Below the pieces are notes generated by a model. The model saw only the letters and a list, made by a program, of their open reading frames with translations, did not search any database and had not been told where the DNA came from. Source: Gonapodya prolifera JEL478 (lineage: Eukaryota; Monoblepharomycota; Monoblepharidomycetes; Monoblepharidales; Gonapodyaceae). Taken from it: a DNA stretch of 64,000 nucleotides. Made by a program: the position numbers and the translations under genes. The stretch lies in the NCBI GenBank assembly GCA_001574975.1, contig KQ965865.1, positions 1 through 64,000 on the forward strand, in the 5' to 3' direction. Positions 21,618 through 34,168 of this stretch are shown here, piece by piece. Positions within the stretch are counted from its first letter, which is position 1; the number at the start of each line of letters is the position of its first letter.

Positions 21618-23586
21618 ATGCTTTCAAGCGACAATACATTCGCTTCCGCACGTCCACCCTCGCGGGCATCGCAGGCATCGCGCACGTCTTCCCAGCCTCC
21701 GCTGCCCATGACTGCACCACCAGAAACCCCAAAGCGGCCATCCGCACCAGCCCTAAACCGAGCTATATCTACCCGCAAAACGCCTTCCAAGACTTCAGGA
21801 AAGCACAGTCTTCCGATTTCCTCCAAGAAATTTCCATCGGCTTCGCGATCGCCGGGAACAGGCCCACTGACGCCGAGTGCCGTTGCTAATTCACCATCAC
21901 GACATTCACCCAAATCCACGTACAAGACTTCACCATCGCCCAAGCCAAAAGCTCACAATCACAAAGGTGGCGCCACCCAGGTTGATGGTAGCATTCTCAA
22001 CCTTCTTGGTAGCCCTACATCCCGCAAAACAAAGCAGAAGACGACCAAGGTAAGCTTACTCAGAATGCTACAGCAGTCGCGACGCTTTTTATCGATACAA
22101 TGCTGATGCTTTTCATTTTTCTCATCTTTCATGATTGCCTCATCAAGTATGATCGTTTCATCACAAGTCATGCCTCTATGCCTGTCGCTTCTTCCCAGTT
22201 CAACCTATCCCGAAAAGATGGTGCGAATGGTGGAATGGGCCTGCCAATACTCCCATCCTCTTCTTCAAATCCTTCGTCATCACAATTTATGGATCCGAGC
22301 TCGCTAGCGTATCAGGAAGAGGTTGCTCGAGCATGTGGATTGGCACTCGATAAGCGAATACTGGCATTTGCATCTGAGCCGCCCCCATCGGAGCACCCAA
22401 CCGACCTTCGATCCCACTGGAACCGGCCACTTCGTCCACCTGTGAATCCTGCTGCCCGGCGTAAAGTAGCAACGCAGCCTGAACGGGTTCTTGACGCCCC
22501 GGGATTGGTGGATGACTATTATCTAAACCTGTTAGACTGGTCACCGAACAATACTCTTGCTATTGTTCTTGGACGAACGGTGTACTTGTGGTTCGCTGAA
22601 ACAGGAGATGTGGTGGAGTTTTGCAGCGTTGGGGCGGACCCTTCCACATCGACCGCAACACCAACTGCCGGTTCACCTGGCGACTCCGTTACGTCGGTTT
22701 CCTGGACTCAGGATGGTGCATATCTTGCAGTCGGCACTAATGAGGGTGATGTTCAGATCTGGGATGTCGAACAATCCAAAAAGGTGCGCTCCATGCCAGG
22801 TCATCAGGCACGCGTCGGAGTTTTGGGCTGGCGAGACCACCTCCTATCGTCGGGATGCCGTGACGGCTCAATACACCACCATGATGTCCGCGTGGCTAAC
22901 CATCGCGTGGCTGAGTTGACATCACATACGAGCGAAGTCTGTGGACTGAAATGGAGAGGGGATGGTGCGGCATTAGCAAGTGGAGGGAACGACAACCTCG
23001 TGCATATTTGGGATGCAAGGAGCAGCACTCCGAAGTTCACAAAATCGGAGCATAACGCAGCAGTAAAGGTGATTAATTCTCTTCGACGGAAATGGCCTTA
23101 TTTCTAATATTTGCAAAACAGGCACTCGATTGGGCTCCTTGGCAGCTTAACCTTTTGGCCACTGGAGGGGGTACCCACGATCGCCATATCCACTTTTGGA
23201 ACTCAACAACCGGCGCGAAGCTCTCATCGATTGACACAGGCTCGCAGGTCACATCATTGATCTGGTCTCGGGATTATCGGGAGATCCTCAGCGCTCACGG
23301 CTTCCCAGACAACCAACTTACACTGTGGTCATATCCGAGCCTGGGAAAAGTAGTTGATTTGACCGGACACGATGCCCGAGTGCTTCACACTGCAGTGAGC
23401 CCGGACGGGATGGTTGTTGCCACCGCAGCAGGTGACGAATGCCTCAAGTTCTGGAGGGTGTGGGAGCGAAAGAAGGTGGATAAGTCCCGGGAAGCGGACG
23501 CACATACGTCGAGGCCAGCTGATAAGGCGGCAGTCTCTGACGACGGACTCTCCTCCGCATTTGAGAGGAAATTGAAAATTCGCTGA
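21618..23586 (+). CDS. CDC20: Cdc20-type activator of the anaphase-promoting complex
   Basis: Cdc20 binds APC/C and presents mitotic substrates for ubiquitination; it is also the spindle-checkpoint target. ATG 21618 is the first Met in frame. The N terminus is a basic Ser/Pro/Thr-rich region, followed by a C-box-like YDRFITSH. Seven WD40 blades then run from about 22500 to 23470 ([81 protein letters not shown]). The protein ends in the Ile-Arg tail that docks on APC3. IHHHDVRV and [13 protein letters not shown] favour Cdc20 over Cdh1. Introns are near 22048-22147 and 23069-23122. It follows Ku80 in tandem after 134 bp. The C-box departs from the usual DR[FY]IPxR. Confidence 0.93.
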
Positions 23587-23686
23587 ACCTTGTATTCTTT
23601 AGTATCCTAGTGCAAAACCAATACCATTGAAGTGTCCCTATTATTTGACATGACACAGAAGCTCTAAGAATGGAATAATGATGCAG

Positions 23687-26600
23687 CTATACCGTCATGA
23701 AATCATCCGCCATTTTCTCCATGAAAATTTGAATGGCGGAGCGTAGATCATCTCGCTCCGAAGACATACACTTTATCGCGTGACGGAAATATCCACGCAA
23801 ATGATGCCTCATTTTTACGTGTGTTGTAGTGGTGGTGTCCTGTTCAGAGCCTTGGGGGACCTTGGATCCATAGTACTCCGTCAACATGACAAGTCCCTGG
23901 TAAACTACCACAACAACTGGTGCCCATTGTACCAGTTCTCGATGGTATCTTTTCGTATCAGTCATAAACCGGGAGTAGTCTTCGAGAACTTTGTTCACCT
24001 CCCGAACCAAAATGTCGACCAACAAACCCTCGTCGGTATACTCTCCAGAAACAATATTAACATTGATCGAAGATTGACGGTTCAACGGTGCATCAAATTC
24101 CCTCCAGCGGAGCCGTTCTTCATCCCCTCCAATAGCGTAACACACAAACATCAGGCGCAACCACGCTGCCATTGATGTTGCCTCTTGCTTAGACAAATTT
24201 GGCATCTGCGGCACATAGCCCTTGCGAAATATGGCCTGCCGGCGTTGGGTATCCGTGTTGAAAGTGTGTGCAAAATCCCAGGACTCGTTAAACAAGTGCA
24301 GCCAGTAACAGCGGACATCCAGGGGAAGGGACGAGATTAGAGTACCAGAAGGCGAAGTCATATCAGAGGGTTGTTTTGTAGGTGAGCGAGCGTTCGAAGA
24401 TGCTTGGGATGGTGTTGGTGGGTTGCCTGAGGAGGATAGCGCGATATCACGGAGGGTTTGAACTATTTCTAAATGCACGGCTGCACGCAGCACAACCAGC
24501 TCGAAATCCAAAGTTGTCGACGTCCTCCGCAAAGACGCCGGCTTTGAGGTCCGTGGAGTATCACGGGATCCATCCCCAGTCCTCTGCTCATTGGAAGTCC
24601 CTTCATTCCCATTGTTTGACATCTGTATTTCCAATCCCGACAGAGATGAAGCAGATGCTTGCTCCGTTTGTGAGATCACCGAAGAAGTACTTTCATCTTT
24701 TGGCACCTCACTCGTCATCCCGTTATCGACAGGTCCGCTAGCGAATTTTGAGCCCTCAATGTCAGAAACTTTCGGTGCATTGAAAATTTTTGGCGCCTGT
24801 ATCGCGTAGTCCCACTCCATGAGTTCTCGCGGTAAACTCATATGGAACGCTCGCGCCACACCAGAGGTCACGACAGCCCAGGTCTGATGATTATCCCCGA
24901 ACTTCTCTACGTTCTCACGCAAAAATCTTTGCAAGCATATTGCTCCAGTGCTTGCAATATTTTCATTTCTTTGTTCGACGAATGTTGCAATCAAATCCAT
25001 CACCATATCAACAAGTTCCAAAGGATCAGCGAGAGTCCCAAATAATGAGGTTGTGAGATCAACAATCTCCCTCAATCCTTGGATCCAAATAGAAGACTCT
25101 GTGGGTGGAATCATTGACATTTTTCGTGCTTTGGCCAATTTTGCATTGTCGTCGTCTTCGTCATAGACGCTGAGTTGTCGATTGAGCGTTCCAAGACCTT
25201 CAAACAACGGTAGTATCACGCTCCGTTTTATATTGCGCCAAAACACTGGGCTAAAGAGATGGCCAGTGGTCGCAAGGACCTCGGACAGCGATTCCAGAGC
25301 TGAAGTCCGAACACTCTGCGCGGTAGAATCAATCACTAATCTCGAGAGAGCAGACAAAATTGGAAACCACATGAGGTAGAACTGTTGTTCCGTTGCCATT
25401 CCAGGGATCTCCGCGTCGCCATCCCGCCACCCTTCCCAACCGTCACTGGAAGGTTCTGGCTTGGTAGAAAGCCGAGAAACCTTATCATTTGCGCCAGACT
25501 CTGCGGAAACTGGCAGCTGACCAAGCGATGTTGCTCCACGTGGAATGATCAGAAGTCTCGCCGATGGCCCCAGCTCATTTAACTTTAGAGCACAACCCCG
25601 GAGAAGGCGTATACTGCCAACCACTGTTTCATCACTTTGCGTCTGAGCAAAGTCTTGGGAATAGTATCAGAGGTTATAGAATAGTTCGATTAGAGTTGAC
25701 ATGAAGTCACTCACCTTTTAGACATGCAATATAATCCGCAAAACCACCGGCGTTTATGACAACCTCCAGCGACTCGCTAAAAACCAATTCCAACACACTG
25801 AACGCGGATTTAATCAACGGAAGGTCTTCATCGTGTGTTGCTCGGGAAAGAACATTCCAGATCGATCTCCACCCAGATCGAATATTTCGTGCCCTTGAGG
25901 CCACCATCTGATGAACGCTCTGCACTATGAGCTCTCGTATCGACGCGTTCGTTGTATGTCTCATAACATGCTCAAACGATCGAAGGAATTCGGATTGGGT
26001 ATTGTAGTGTGACAGTTCATCCCTCTCCAAGAACTTGTAGGAGAGCTGTCGCAAAGAATCCACAGCAAAAGTTGCGACAGCAATATCCGGATGAGTTCCC
26101 ATGGCGTTGAAATACGGTTGGAGAACCTTCCAAAGCCTGGAAAACTCGAACCGAATGCGAGACATATTGTAGGACGCTACTTCCACAACCTTCTGGAGGG
26201 AGTACATCCTCACGAAACCCCCAGCAAATGATGCGGACCCTGTAGGGAAGAGAGACCCCATTGATTGAGCATTGCCTCCGGATGACGCCGAAGGTCGTCG
26301 TGAGGATGGTGTTGCGTCTGAAGATGCATTTGTCGCACCACCCGGGCTTAAAGGAACCAGTCCCGACGAAACAGCTATTGCGGTGGCATCCATACCAACT
26401 TCATCGGCAGACACGGCACACAAACTTTTGACAAAGAAGAGCAAGGCGTCGCCCGAGAGGCCCACGGTACCACTGAACAAACGATCAATGGCGACGACAA
26501 GCTCCTGGTTCTTAAACTCTACAAGAATTCTGCCATGAGAAGTGTCAGACTCGGTTGAAGAACTGAGGCTGTTGACCGAACTTCCAGGTATCGACCAGTC

Positions 26601-29600
26601 TGCACCATGAGATGAACCAGGTGCTTCAATTTGGGAAGAACCACGTGCATTCGAGGCATTTTGGTTTTCTAATGAAAGCTGGTTTGCTGGAATGCTTCTG
26701 GGAACAGTAAGGGCTCCTCGTGACCCCCCCGCATCTATCAACTGCGCCTTCTCCAACAAACTGACAGCCATCAACACATCAAGCCAAGATCCGTCAAGGT
26801 ACTCCCCTAAAACGTTGCCTATCACAATAATTGTTCTCACCACCTTTGCGTTCTTTGGCTTCATCGAAGATACCTGGTTCAGGGAGGCCATTTTCAGGAG
26901 AGCAGAAACCCAAGCGTGCCGTTCTGTTTCGAGTCGAAAGACCGAAGCCAGACGCACACATGAAGTGAAACCGAGGAGACACAATTCTGCAACGCCAAAG
27001 GGATCCAGAGAGAGACGGTTTTTGACCGCACCAGATGCCAGCTCTTTCACGCGCGATTCAAGCAAAGCAATAGTGGAGCTTTCATCCTCCCAAACTTCAA
27101 CGCCCTCGGCTTCAAATAACAGACTGAATGTTGCTAACAAGTTCCAGCACACTGACCGAAACATTACGCGAGCGAGCTCGGGGTTGTCTGCCGACTTAAA
27201 TGTCGACGCGACAACACTGTAATCTAGCGTCGATCCAGGTAGGACTCCCACTCTAGGAGTTGTTGTAGGTGATCCAAACGTGGGTCCCAGCCAACGTGCA
27301 TCCTCCCTAGCCTGCTTCATCAGGGTTTGCGATCTCTTCTGCATCTGGGTCATCTCCCTTCTGTACATTTCAGTTCGCTCCCGATCGCTCCTGGCGAGTT
27401 CCCGTCGTTTCGCTTCCGCGTCAACCCTAATGTCAGTCAGGATTGTTCTCATAAAGTGACAAAGAGAAAGGTGAAAACAACGTACCGCTCCTCCTCCAAC
27501 ACAATCTCGTCAGAAGCGATCTCGTCAAAAATGCGAGAAAGAAGATCCTCCGGTAAATCTCCACCAGCATTAATGCCTCGATTATTCTTGATGAATGCAG
27601 ACTTATCCATCCGGGTTTTTACCTTCACTGAATGCTGGTCGACATTCAGCATTATCACAGAGAAGGCTAGTGTATACACCGTATCGGCTGACGCAAAGGA
27701 TTCAGGATTGCTTTTGAAAAGCACGTACGATTAGAAATCTTCTAAGCCGCCACACGTCATTGGACACTCACCACTCAAGGTAGCGATCGGCAAACTTTTC
27801 CACGATTCTGTCAATTTTTTGGGCCTCCCCAGGAAGCCTGAATGTTTGCAGCATGGTGCGAAGAGCGTCGACAAATTCCTTGCCAGCAAAGTCCATTGAG
27901 TCGATCCACGAGTGCATAATTGAAATGTTCTCCTTTTCGCCTCCTCCAAAAATTTCCCCAAGGGCTGTTTTCGTTATTCCCGGCGTCGTTCGGAAGAAAC
28001 GGCACGTGGCCGTCGGGTCGAGCGGGGATGGAACGAAGCCATGAGTCTGGAACAGTTTCAGGCCTTTCTGAGGCCTTTGATTGAATGTGTGAATGACCGA
28101 CTTAAGTAAACTCTTCCTTTGAGCCAGCTGCTCGGGCGTCTGCCTGTCGCTGATATCTTCCGAGATTGTTACGGAGACTTGGCTTGCCGCCGCAACATCT
28201 CCCGGAGTGCTCGACAGTGTTAACGTTTCACTTCCAACGCTTGCGAGGTTCATATTGCTATTACTTCCATTTGGCGACTTGTAGAACTGGCTTCCCATTT
28301 TCAGAGACTCCACGCTCACGGACGCCAGTGGATTGGATGGGTGTATAATAGCAGGTGAGGGGTTACCAGAGGGCATGTTGGGCTTAGATGCAGGTGTCGT
28401 TGATGACGGTCTTGGGGAAGAAGTGGACAATCGTCTCTCATCCAGGCTCTTTTTACCACCACCTGCACCGTTGGAATCAAAGCTATCCCGCTCCTCAGCA
28501 GACACCTGTGCTAACCTTCCTTTGTCACCCGTCAGAATCGTCACACCCTTCTGACCGATAATTCCCGTTGCCGATGGAACGGTGTTCCCCGCCCAGTCCA
28601 CTAGACCCTCGACAACTCTGATTAAAACGGCGAGTGCCTGCTTCCGCAGGCTCCACTCTTCATCCAGAGCTGTACGGCCATCCAAAGGACCAGCCACCCT
28701 TGTTCGTGCTGTCTTGCCACATACTTCCACAATCTTTTCGAAAACTCCTACACTGTCCATTTCACAGTCGTAGTTGAGATAGAGATCCCCCAAAAGTTGC
28801 CCATCCGTAGCAAGTTTTGCGATCCCCGCCAAAACTGTGGCTTTCTGCTTCTGCGAGGAGCTCCCCATATCCAGAACGTGCAAAAAGATATTGTTTGACA
28901 GAACTTCAAGCTCCTTTTTGAGAACAGCGCGGTATCCAAGCATAAGCGAGACATAGACAGAGACGCCGAGCTCAAATAAGTGCGGGTCGTTCGCAACCAC
29001 GGCATTCCGAGATAAACTCAAACAAAGTCCACTTCGAATTGTCCCCAATATGCGATTGTCGGACCGAAATTGGGGACCCCCTGCTCTAAGCATGGCGAAT
29101 ATCAGTTCCAAAGCAAGGGCCCGCGTTTTGAGGACGGATTGCGGGAGATCAGAAGGCGTCAATGCCGTTGCTGGAGTTGGCGAATGCATCGAAAGTTGAA
29201 CGAAGAGTCGAAACAACAGGTATGTGTCCGAGAGGACCAAATTGCGATAATAGTTGAACGGAGGGTCGTACGGGTTCGCGTACACAGTATCTCTCGCAGT
29301 TGCAGCCACACGAAGTGGAGAAATTGGAGCAGAGATTCGTAACGGTGTAGCGTCGGTGTCAGGTCGAACAGATATGGTGTCTTCAGCTCGAAATTGCTGC
29401 GATCCCTCAGCTTCGGAAAGCTCCGCAACGGGTGCGACAGGTGTTGATTCTCCTCGTACTGCGACGTTTTGTTCAACTACGGGTTGTGAGACGCGGTCCA
29501 ACTTCGTGGCGTCACCGTCTCGGACTTCCAATTCATCCGTTGACCAGAAAGTCTCCTTTGACGTCATGGGAGTGGGTACTGCACTCTCGTCCGCATCTTC

Positions 29601-30853
29601 ACTTTGTTCTTGCTTCGTCACGCTACCATCCGCACTGTCATTCCCTGTAACGCTGGCATCCTGATTGACACTCTTTGGTGACACTACAATGTTAGGTTCA
29701 TTTCGAGCAGGGGTGACCAGCTTCGCGCTCAGTGGGAAGTCTTCAATCTTTCCTCCGTTCGAAACAAACTGCAATACTTCCGCGAGTGATGGGTCCACTG
29801 CATGAGGGCTTGACTCAAGCGCTTGCACCAAAGGAAGGTATTTTGCGGTGTACGATTCAGACCGATGAACCACAAGATTGGCAATTTGGGTAAGTCCAGC
29901 TCTACAACATGTGATGAGAACGGATGACCGGTGTGCGGAAACCCAATTTTGACAAACCTCGCAGCATTTTGGTGAACGGGATTTCGGCTGAAACTGGCCA
30001 AGTCGACGAGAGTTTGCGCACATCTGAGGAGGGAGGGTCCGTGGACCTCACATCTCGCACTTGTGAGAATTGTAGTGATACATTTTACCACGGCAAGCTG
30101 AATAGCATCGTCTGTTTGCGAGCCTTGAAAACAAGAGCCTACAATGCTGACAATGTCGTCGATGAGCAAGGGCACGGTGGCATACGTGACACCCGAGGTC
30201 CCGAGGTTCACGGTCCTAGCATTAGGCGATGCAGGTGGGCGAAGGTTTGACGACGGTAGGCCTTCGTGATCCTGGTCAACTATTTCAAGGGGTTCCTGTC
30301 CCGCCACTCGATCACCAGTTACCGTCGACACGGTTGCTGTCCAAGTAGCTGGAGTTGACGGTGACAAGGAAACTGCTGGTGATTGAAGGGGGACGGTTGA
30401 TACCACGGATGAAGTGTTGGAGGTGGTGGCGCCCAGCAGAATGCCATGAGCAATGAGTTTGCTAATGCAATCGAGGGCGACCTCTCGCAGCCGGACTGTG
30501 TGAAACGGCTGACAGGAAAGGTGAAAAGGAGTCCAAAATGAGTCGCCACTTCAACAAAAAAGGTGGGAATTCATCGACAAGAACGGAACACGAACAACAA
30601 GAAGCTCGTCAACGAATCAAAGAAACCGGCAAAACGTAAGAGTCACACCGACTCACAATCCTTCCCATTTGATGTTCGCTCCATCCTTTTCAGCCGTAGT
30701 CAAGTCCGCAAGTGCAGTTTTGAGTACCTCTCGTAGTTCCTTGATTCCCTTCCCAGCAGCTGAGCTACCGTACGACCCGAACACGCCAACAGAGCTCGCG
30801 CTCTCCCCATAGAGCTTTTCCAACGATTGGCGGAGAACGACTCCACCCGCCAT
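23687..30853 (-). CDS. SEC7: Sec7/BIG-family guanine nucleotide exchange factor for Arf GTPases
   Basis: This type of protein activates Arf1 on trans-Golgi membranes. Domain order matches the large BIG/Sec7p class. The N-terminal DCB region carries LREVALDCISKLIAHGIL (about 30490). The HUS region has the HUS-box-like YLNYDCEMDS (about 28760). The Sec7 catalytic domain (28060-27450) includes QRPQKGLKLFQTHGF, the glutamic-finger loop FRLPGEAQKIDR and the NNRGINAGGDLPEDLL segment. Long helical HDS repeats follow to the stop at 23687. The start at 30853 gives MAGGVVLRQSLEKLYGES, comparable to BIG N termini. An open frame continues upstream to about 31240, so the true start could be earlier. At roughly 2,200-2,300 residues it is somewhat longer than yeast Sec7p, owing to Ser/Thr-rich linkers. 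It is convergent with CDC20, 100 bp apart. Confidence 0.9.
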
Positions 30854-32460
30854 CCATAAAATTTGTGGTTGGATCTGTGAGGTGAATGACCGCAGCCACA
30901 CGGCAGAATTCGTGGAACCTCTGCTCCACCCAATTGATTCTTTCCCTACTTTCTTCTCCGCCCCAATTTCCACTGTGGTGACGTGAGTTGGTTCCTCAAC
31001 CCAAACTTTCGCCTCGAGATGGGGGACTTGGAGACATTCAGCTGGCGCCCCACCTGGAAGAGGTGTGAAAGCAAATATGCAGTGATGCATTTTGATATTG
31101 CGTAGTCCGAGCACAGCGTTACAAGAAATCCATCGATCTCGGAACGTCCCTCCTTTCCCTTCCGCTTTCACATTGGGGCGCCACTCTGAGACACGATCAC
31201 ACTTCCGGTGCCCCGAGTTTGGGAGTGAGGCAGCAATCATCACATTTCTTCTGCAAAGGACGACATCAAGTTAGCCGGAAACACGTCAAGAGCACAGCCG
31301 CATGTCAGATTCACCAAATCAAGCTTTGAAACAGCAATCGACTCTATCAACTTAAGACGAATAGCGTATTAAAAAAAAACTCTGCATCGAGAGATCGTCA
31401 GGTCAGTCAGGAATGAATTTTCAAGCACTCACCAAAACACCTTTCGATGTTCCATTACCTGATTGTCGTCGTTAGAACTGGACGAACTCTGTAATGTGAC
31501 GTGGTAATAAGCAAAGAAGAATATGGGTCGTCCCAGAGTGTTCTTTTGGGAAGAGAGGAGGGAGGAACTCGTTGATTAATGGAAGTTTCGATGCCCAGTA
31601 TCTTTCGAGAAGGATTGCCTCACGCTTAGGTGCCCGCGGACCCAGCTAGACAACAAAGGCGTGGACATCAAGCAGGCGAGTCCGCTGCGACCCTCTTCGC
31701 AAAAGGGTGAAATGGTCCACCCCCCTCTGGGCAAAACACACACCCTTGCGCCACGTCTTCCGTACGCGCTGCAAGGCATGCCTCCTATCGCATTGTCTGA
31801 AGAGATTATGTGATGGACCCATGAAGGCCCACTGATCCTCGAACAGTCTGACGCCGTGAAGTTGTCTGTGTAACGTGAAGCAGGTCAGAATCGGCACAGA
31901 CGAGATTAAACGACCGCTTGCGATGGGTGATAGACGGGTGATGCCTGCTTGAGGGGTGTGGCCGTTAATGCTTCAAACGCTAGCAGTTTTGGGTGGTACT
32001 GTCATGGTCCGCGTTCCTGCCCCCCCTGCCAGGAATTATCTCCCTTCCTCCTGTAACCGCCTTTCTTTTTTCCGAGCCTGTAACATTTTGCATAAGCATT
32101 GATTTCGCAGTCTTGATCATTTGTTTGGATGTAAGAATGGGTGTATGCCCCTAAATGAAGTTCCAAAATGATCCCGTGAGCCGTGCTCAATCCGACCCAC
32201 TCGCGTTTTCAAAATGTGAAAGGTCCGTCTTCTGCGGTCGGTGACGTCAAAGCCCCCCACACCCCCAAACTGACACCCCATCGACAACCCCGCACCCTTA
32301 CGGATCTGGATCGGGAGCTCCTCTCATCGATACCACCGCAGCTATACCCCACGGCCAGGAGGCATATATACGCTCCAACACTGCCGATTCACAGGACTTT
32401 TCCGTCATCGGTCACCCATCACCTTTCTGTCATCGATCGCCGACGCTGCGAAAATAGACG
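30854..32460. other. 1.6 kb without a confident gene (promoter side of the Sec7 gene)
   Basis: The part from 30854 to about 31240 is open on the minus strand in frame with the Sec7 start, and may be leader or an N-terminal extension. From 31260 to 32460 I see only short unrelated open frames, a short A-run near 31370, and sequence with no domain signal. An open segment at 32183-32460 on + could be an upstream exon of the zinc-finger gene, but I found no clean splice join. Confidence 0.45.
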
Positions 32461-33847
32461 ATGAGGCTCTGGGGAAGAGATTCTGCAGGATGCCTCGTCT
32501 CTCTCGTCGATGACAGTGTCTCTCATCCTGTCGCCTTTCACAAAGGCCATTCGGTAGAAGGTGGTTTGCTCCAGGATTTTCCTCAACAAGCACCGCTGGA
32601 CTCCGCTGGAGCAAGTGATCTGCGCTCTGATGAGGGAAACAAACTACACCGGTGAGAATCAGCTGGTTTACTTCTCGCGATTGGCGGAACATTCGCCGCA
32701 GACCAGTAGGACAGCGGGGATGATGACAACGATCTTTCATCGACTTCAAATACTGATTTTGTTCCTTTTATACCAGATCGTCGATCGAGGCTGCCAAAAA
32801 ACCCTTTGCCTCTCATACAGACGTCATCACAACGGATCGTCCGAATCCGTCATCTTTTGAGCAGTCGCAGGAGCCACACACCCACTTACCAACACCACCT
32901 CGAAGTGCCAGTGAAATGGTAGTAGCTCTTCCTCCTCTGGCATCGATTTTCGGAGACGTGTGTGCCCCGATGCAAAAGTCGACGATGACTCTCGGGAATG
33001 CATGGGACATACCTCCAATGCTGCTGGAGCTGCAACTCAGTCCTCGACGCACTGCAAGCCACAGTTACGCACGGACTCCATTTGCTACTCCACCTCCGGA
33101 ATCCCAGAGTCATCAAAGTTCTTCACATAGAGGAAGAATCTCAAAACAGATGCCCCGAGCTCCCGAAGAAGCATCGTGGAGCTCGAGCAGCCCAGCAAGG
33201 AAGCAACCCTACCCAGTGCCTGTAATGCTATCGGTGGAAGTCAACGATGAGTTGCGGGAACTCCAACCTGAGGTGTCTAGTTCCCCTTCCCCCTACGTCG
33301 CCGTACACATTCAAGCCGCCAAAGCTCTTTTCGAGTCAAGTAGAGCGACGACGTCAAGTACTCGTTCTACAACTTCCCTCACATCCAGATATGCAGTCTC
33401 GAATGATGATGATATAGATGTTACTGTCGAGCAGCCTGAAAATCGAACGAGAGCCAGAGAAACGACGAAGCTCCGGAGAAGAGATGGGCCCAAAAAGGAG
33501 GCAAATGTCAAGTGCAATGCGTGCGAAAAATTATTCACGACCAAGTGAGTGTCAACGTTTTCGCCACCACACAAACATTCACTCTTTTTCAGAGCGCATT
33601 TATTAAGGCATCAACGGGTACACTCGGGCCTGAGGCCGTACAAGTGCGGGTTGCTGGAGTGTAAGCAGACATTTACAAGGTGAGGCCCAGTTCTTTTTGT
33701 TTCTTTACTTATGTACAAAGGCTCGCACGATTCTGTAGGCGAGATAATGCCCTCCAACACACACGGTCCCACTGGCGGAAAGTCAGAGCAAGCGAGGAGG
33801 CTGTGACTCGGGCTAATCACTTTGAAACGGAGTTTATAAACAATTGA
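32461..33847 (+). CDS. C2H2 zinc-finger protein with two fingers, likely transcription factor
   Basis: The C-terminal exons join (through introns near 33545-33591 and 33680-33739) to give two adjacent fingers: CNACEKLFTTKAHLLRHQRVH and CGLLECKQTFTRRDNALQHTRSH. These are linked by SGLRPYK, close to the classical TGEKPYK linker. The N-terminal ~300 residues are Ser/Thr/Pro-rich, with no other domain. Stop is TGA 33845-33847. Placement of two fingers at the extreme C terminus resembles fungal stress and developmental regulators (Msn2-like), but finger number and linker alone do not fix the family. The start at 32461 is tentative; an intron of about 125 nt follows near 32652. Confidence 0.75.
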
Positions 33848-34168
33848 CATCAGCAAAACCAGAAGTACTTGGAAAGGGAGCTTATAATCAATATAACATC
33901 ATCAGTTTCGTACTCGTATTAATTTTGAAACTTTCGCTTTCGGCTCCTGCTCTTGCCGCCGGAGGCAACCGTGGTCCGGCGGAAGTGCAAGAGGCCAGTT
34001 TCCGAAACACCGTCGAAGATTCTCGCCTTCGGTACTCTTGCGTATTCATCACGTGGTAAGGAGGGCGATTCTAAAATCTGCCTGAACTCCCTGAGGCAAT
34101 GGAGAGCCGTATGGATCTGATCGTTGTGAACCGAACTAGCCTTTCGTCCCCACCGTTTCTATTCCCAA
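33848..34168. promoter_or_regulatory. Intergenic region upstream of the aldehyde dehydrogenase
   Basis: 321 bp with no gene. It carries the end of the zinc-finger transcript and the promoter of the next gene; no specific element is recognisable. Confidence 0.35.

Noticed and set aside
31576-31897. Short minus-strand open frames in the gap beside the Sec7 gene
   Set aside because: Overlapping frames of similar length, no domain, no splice partner.
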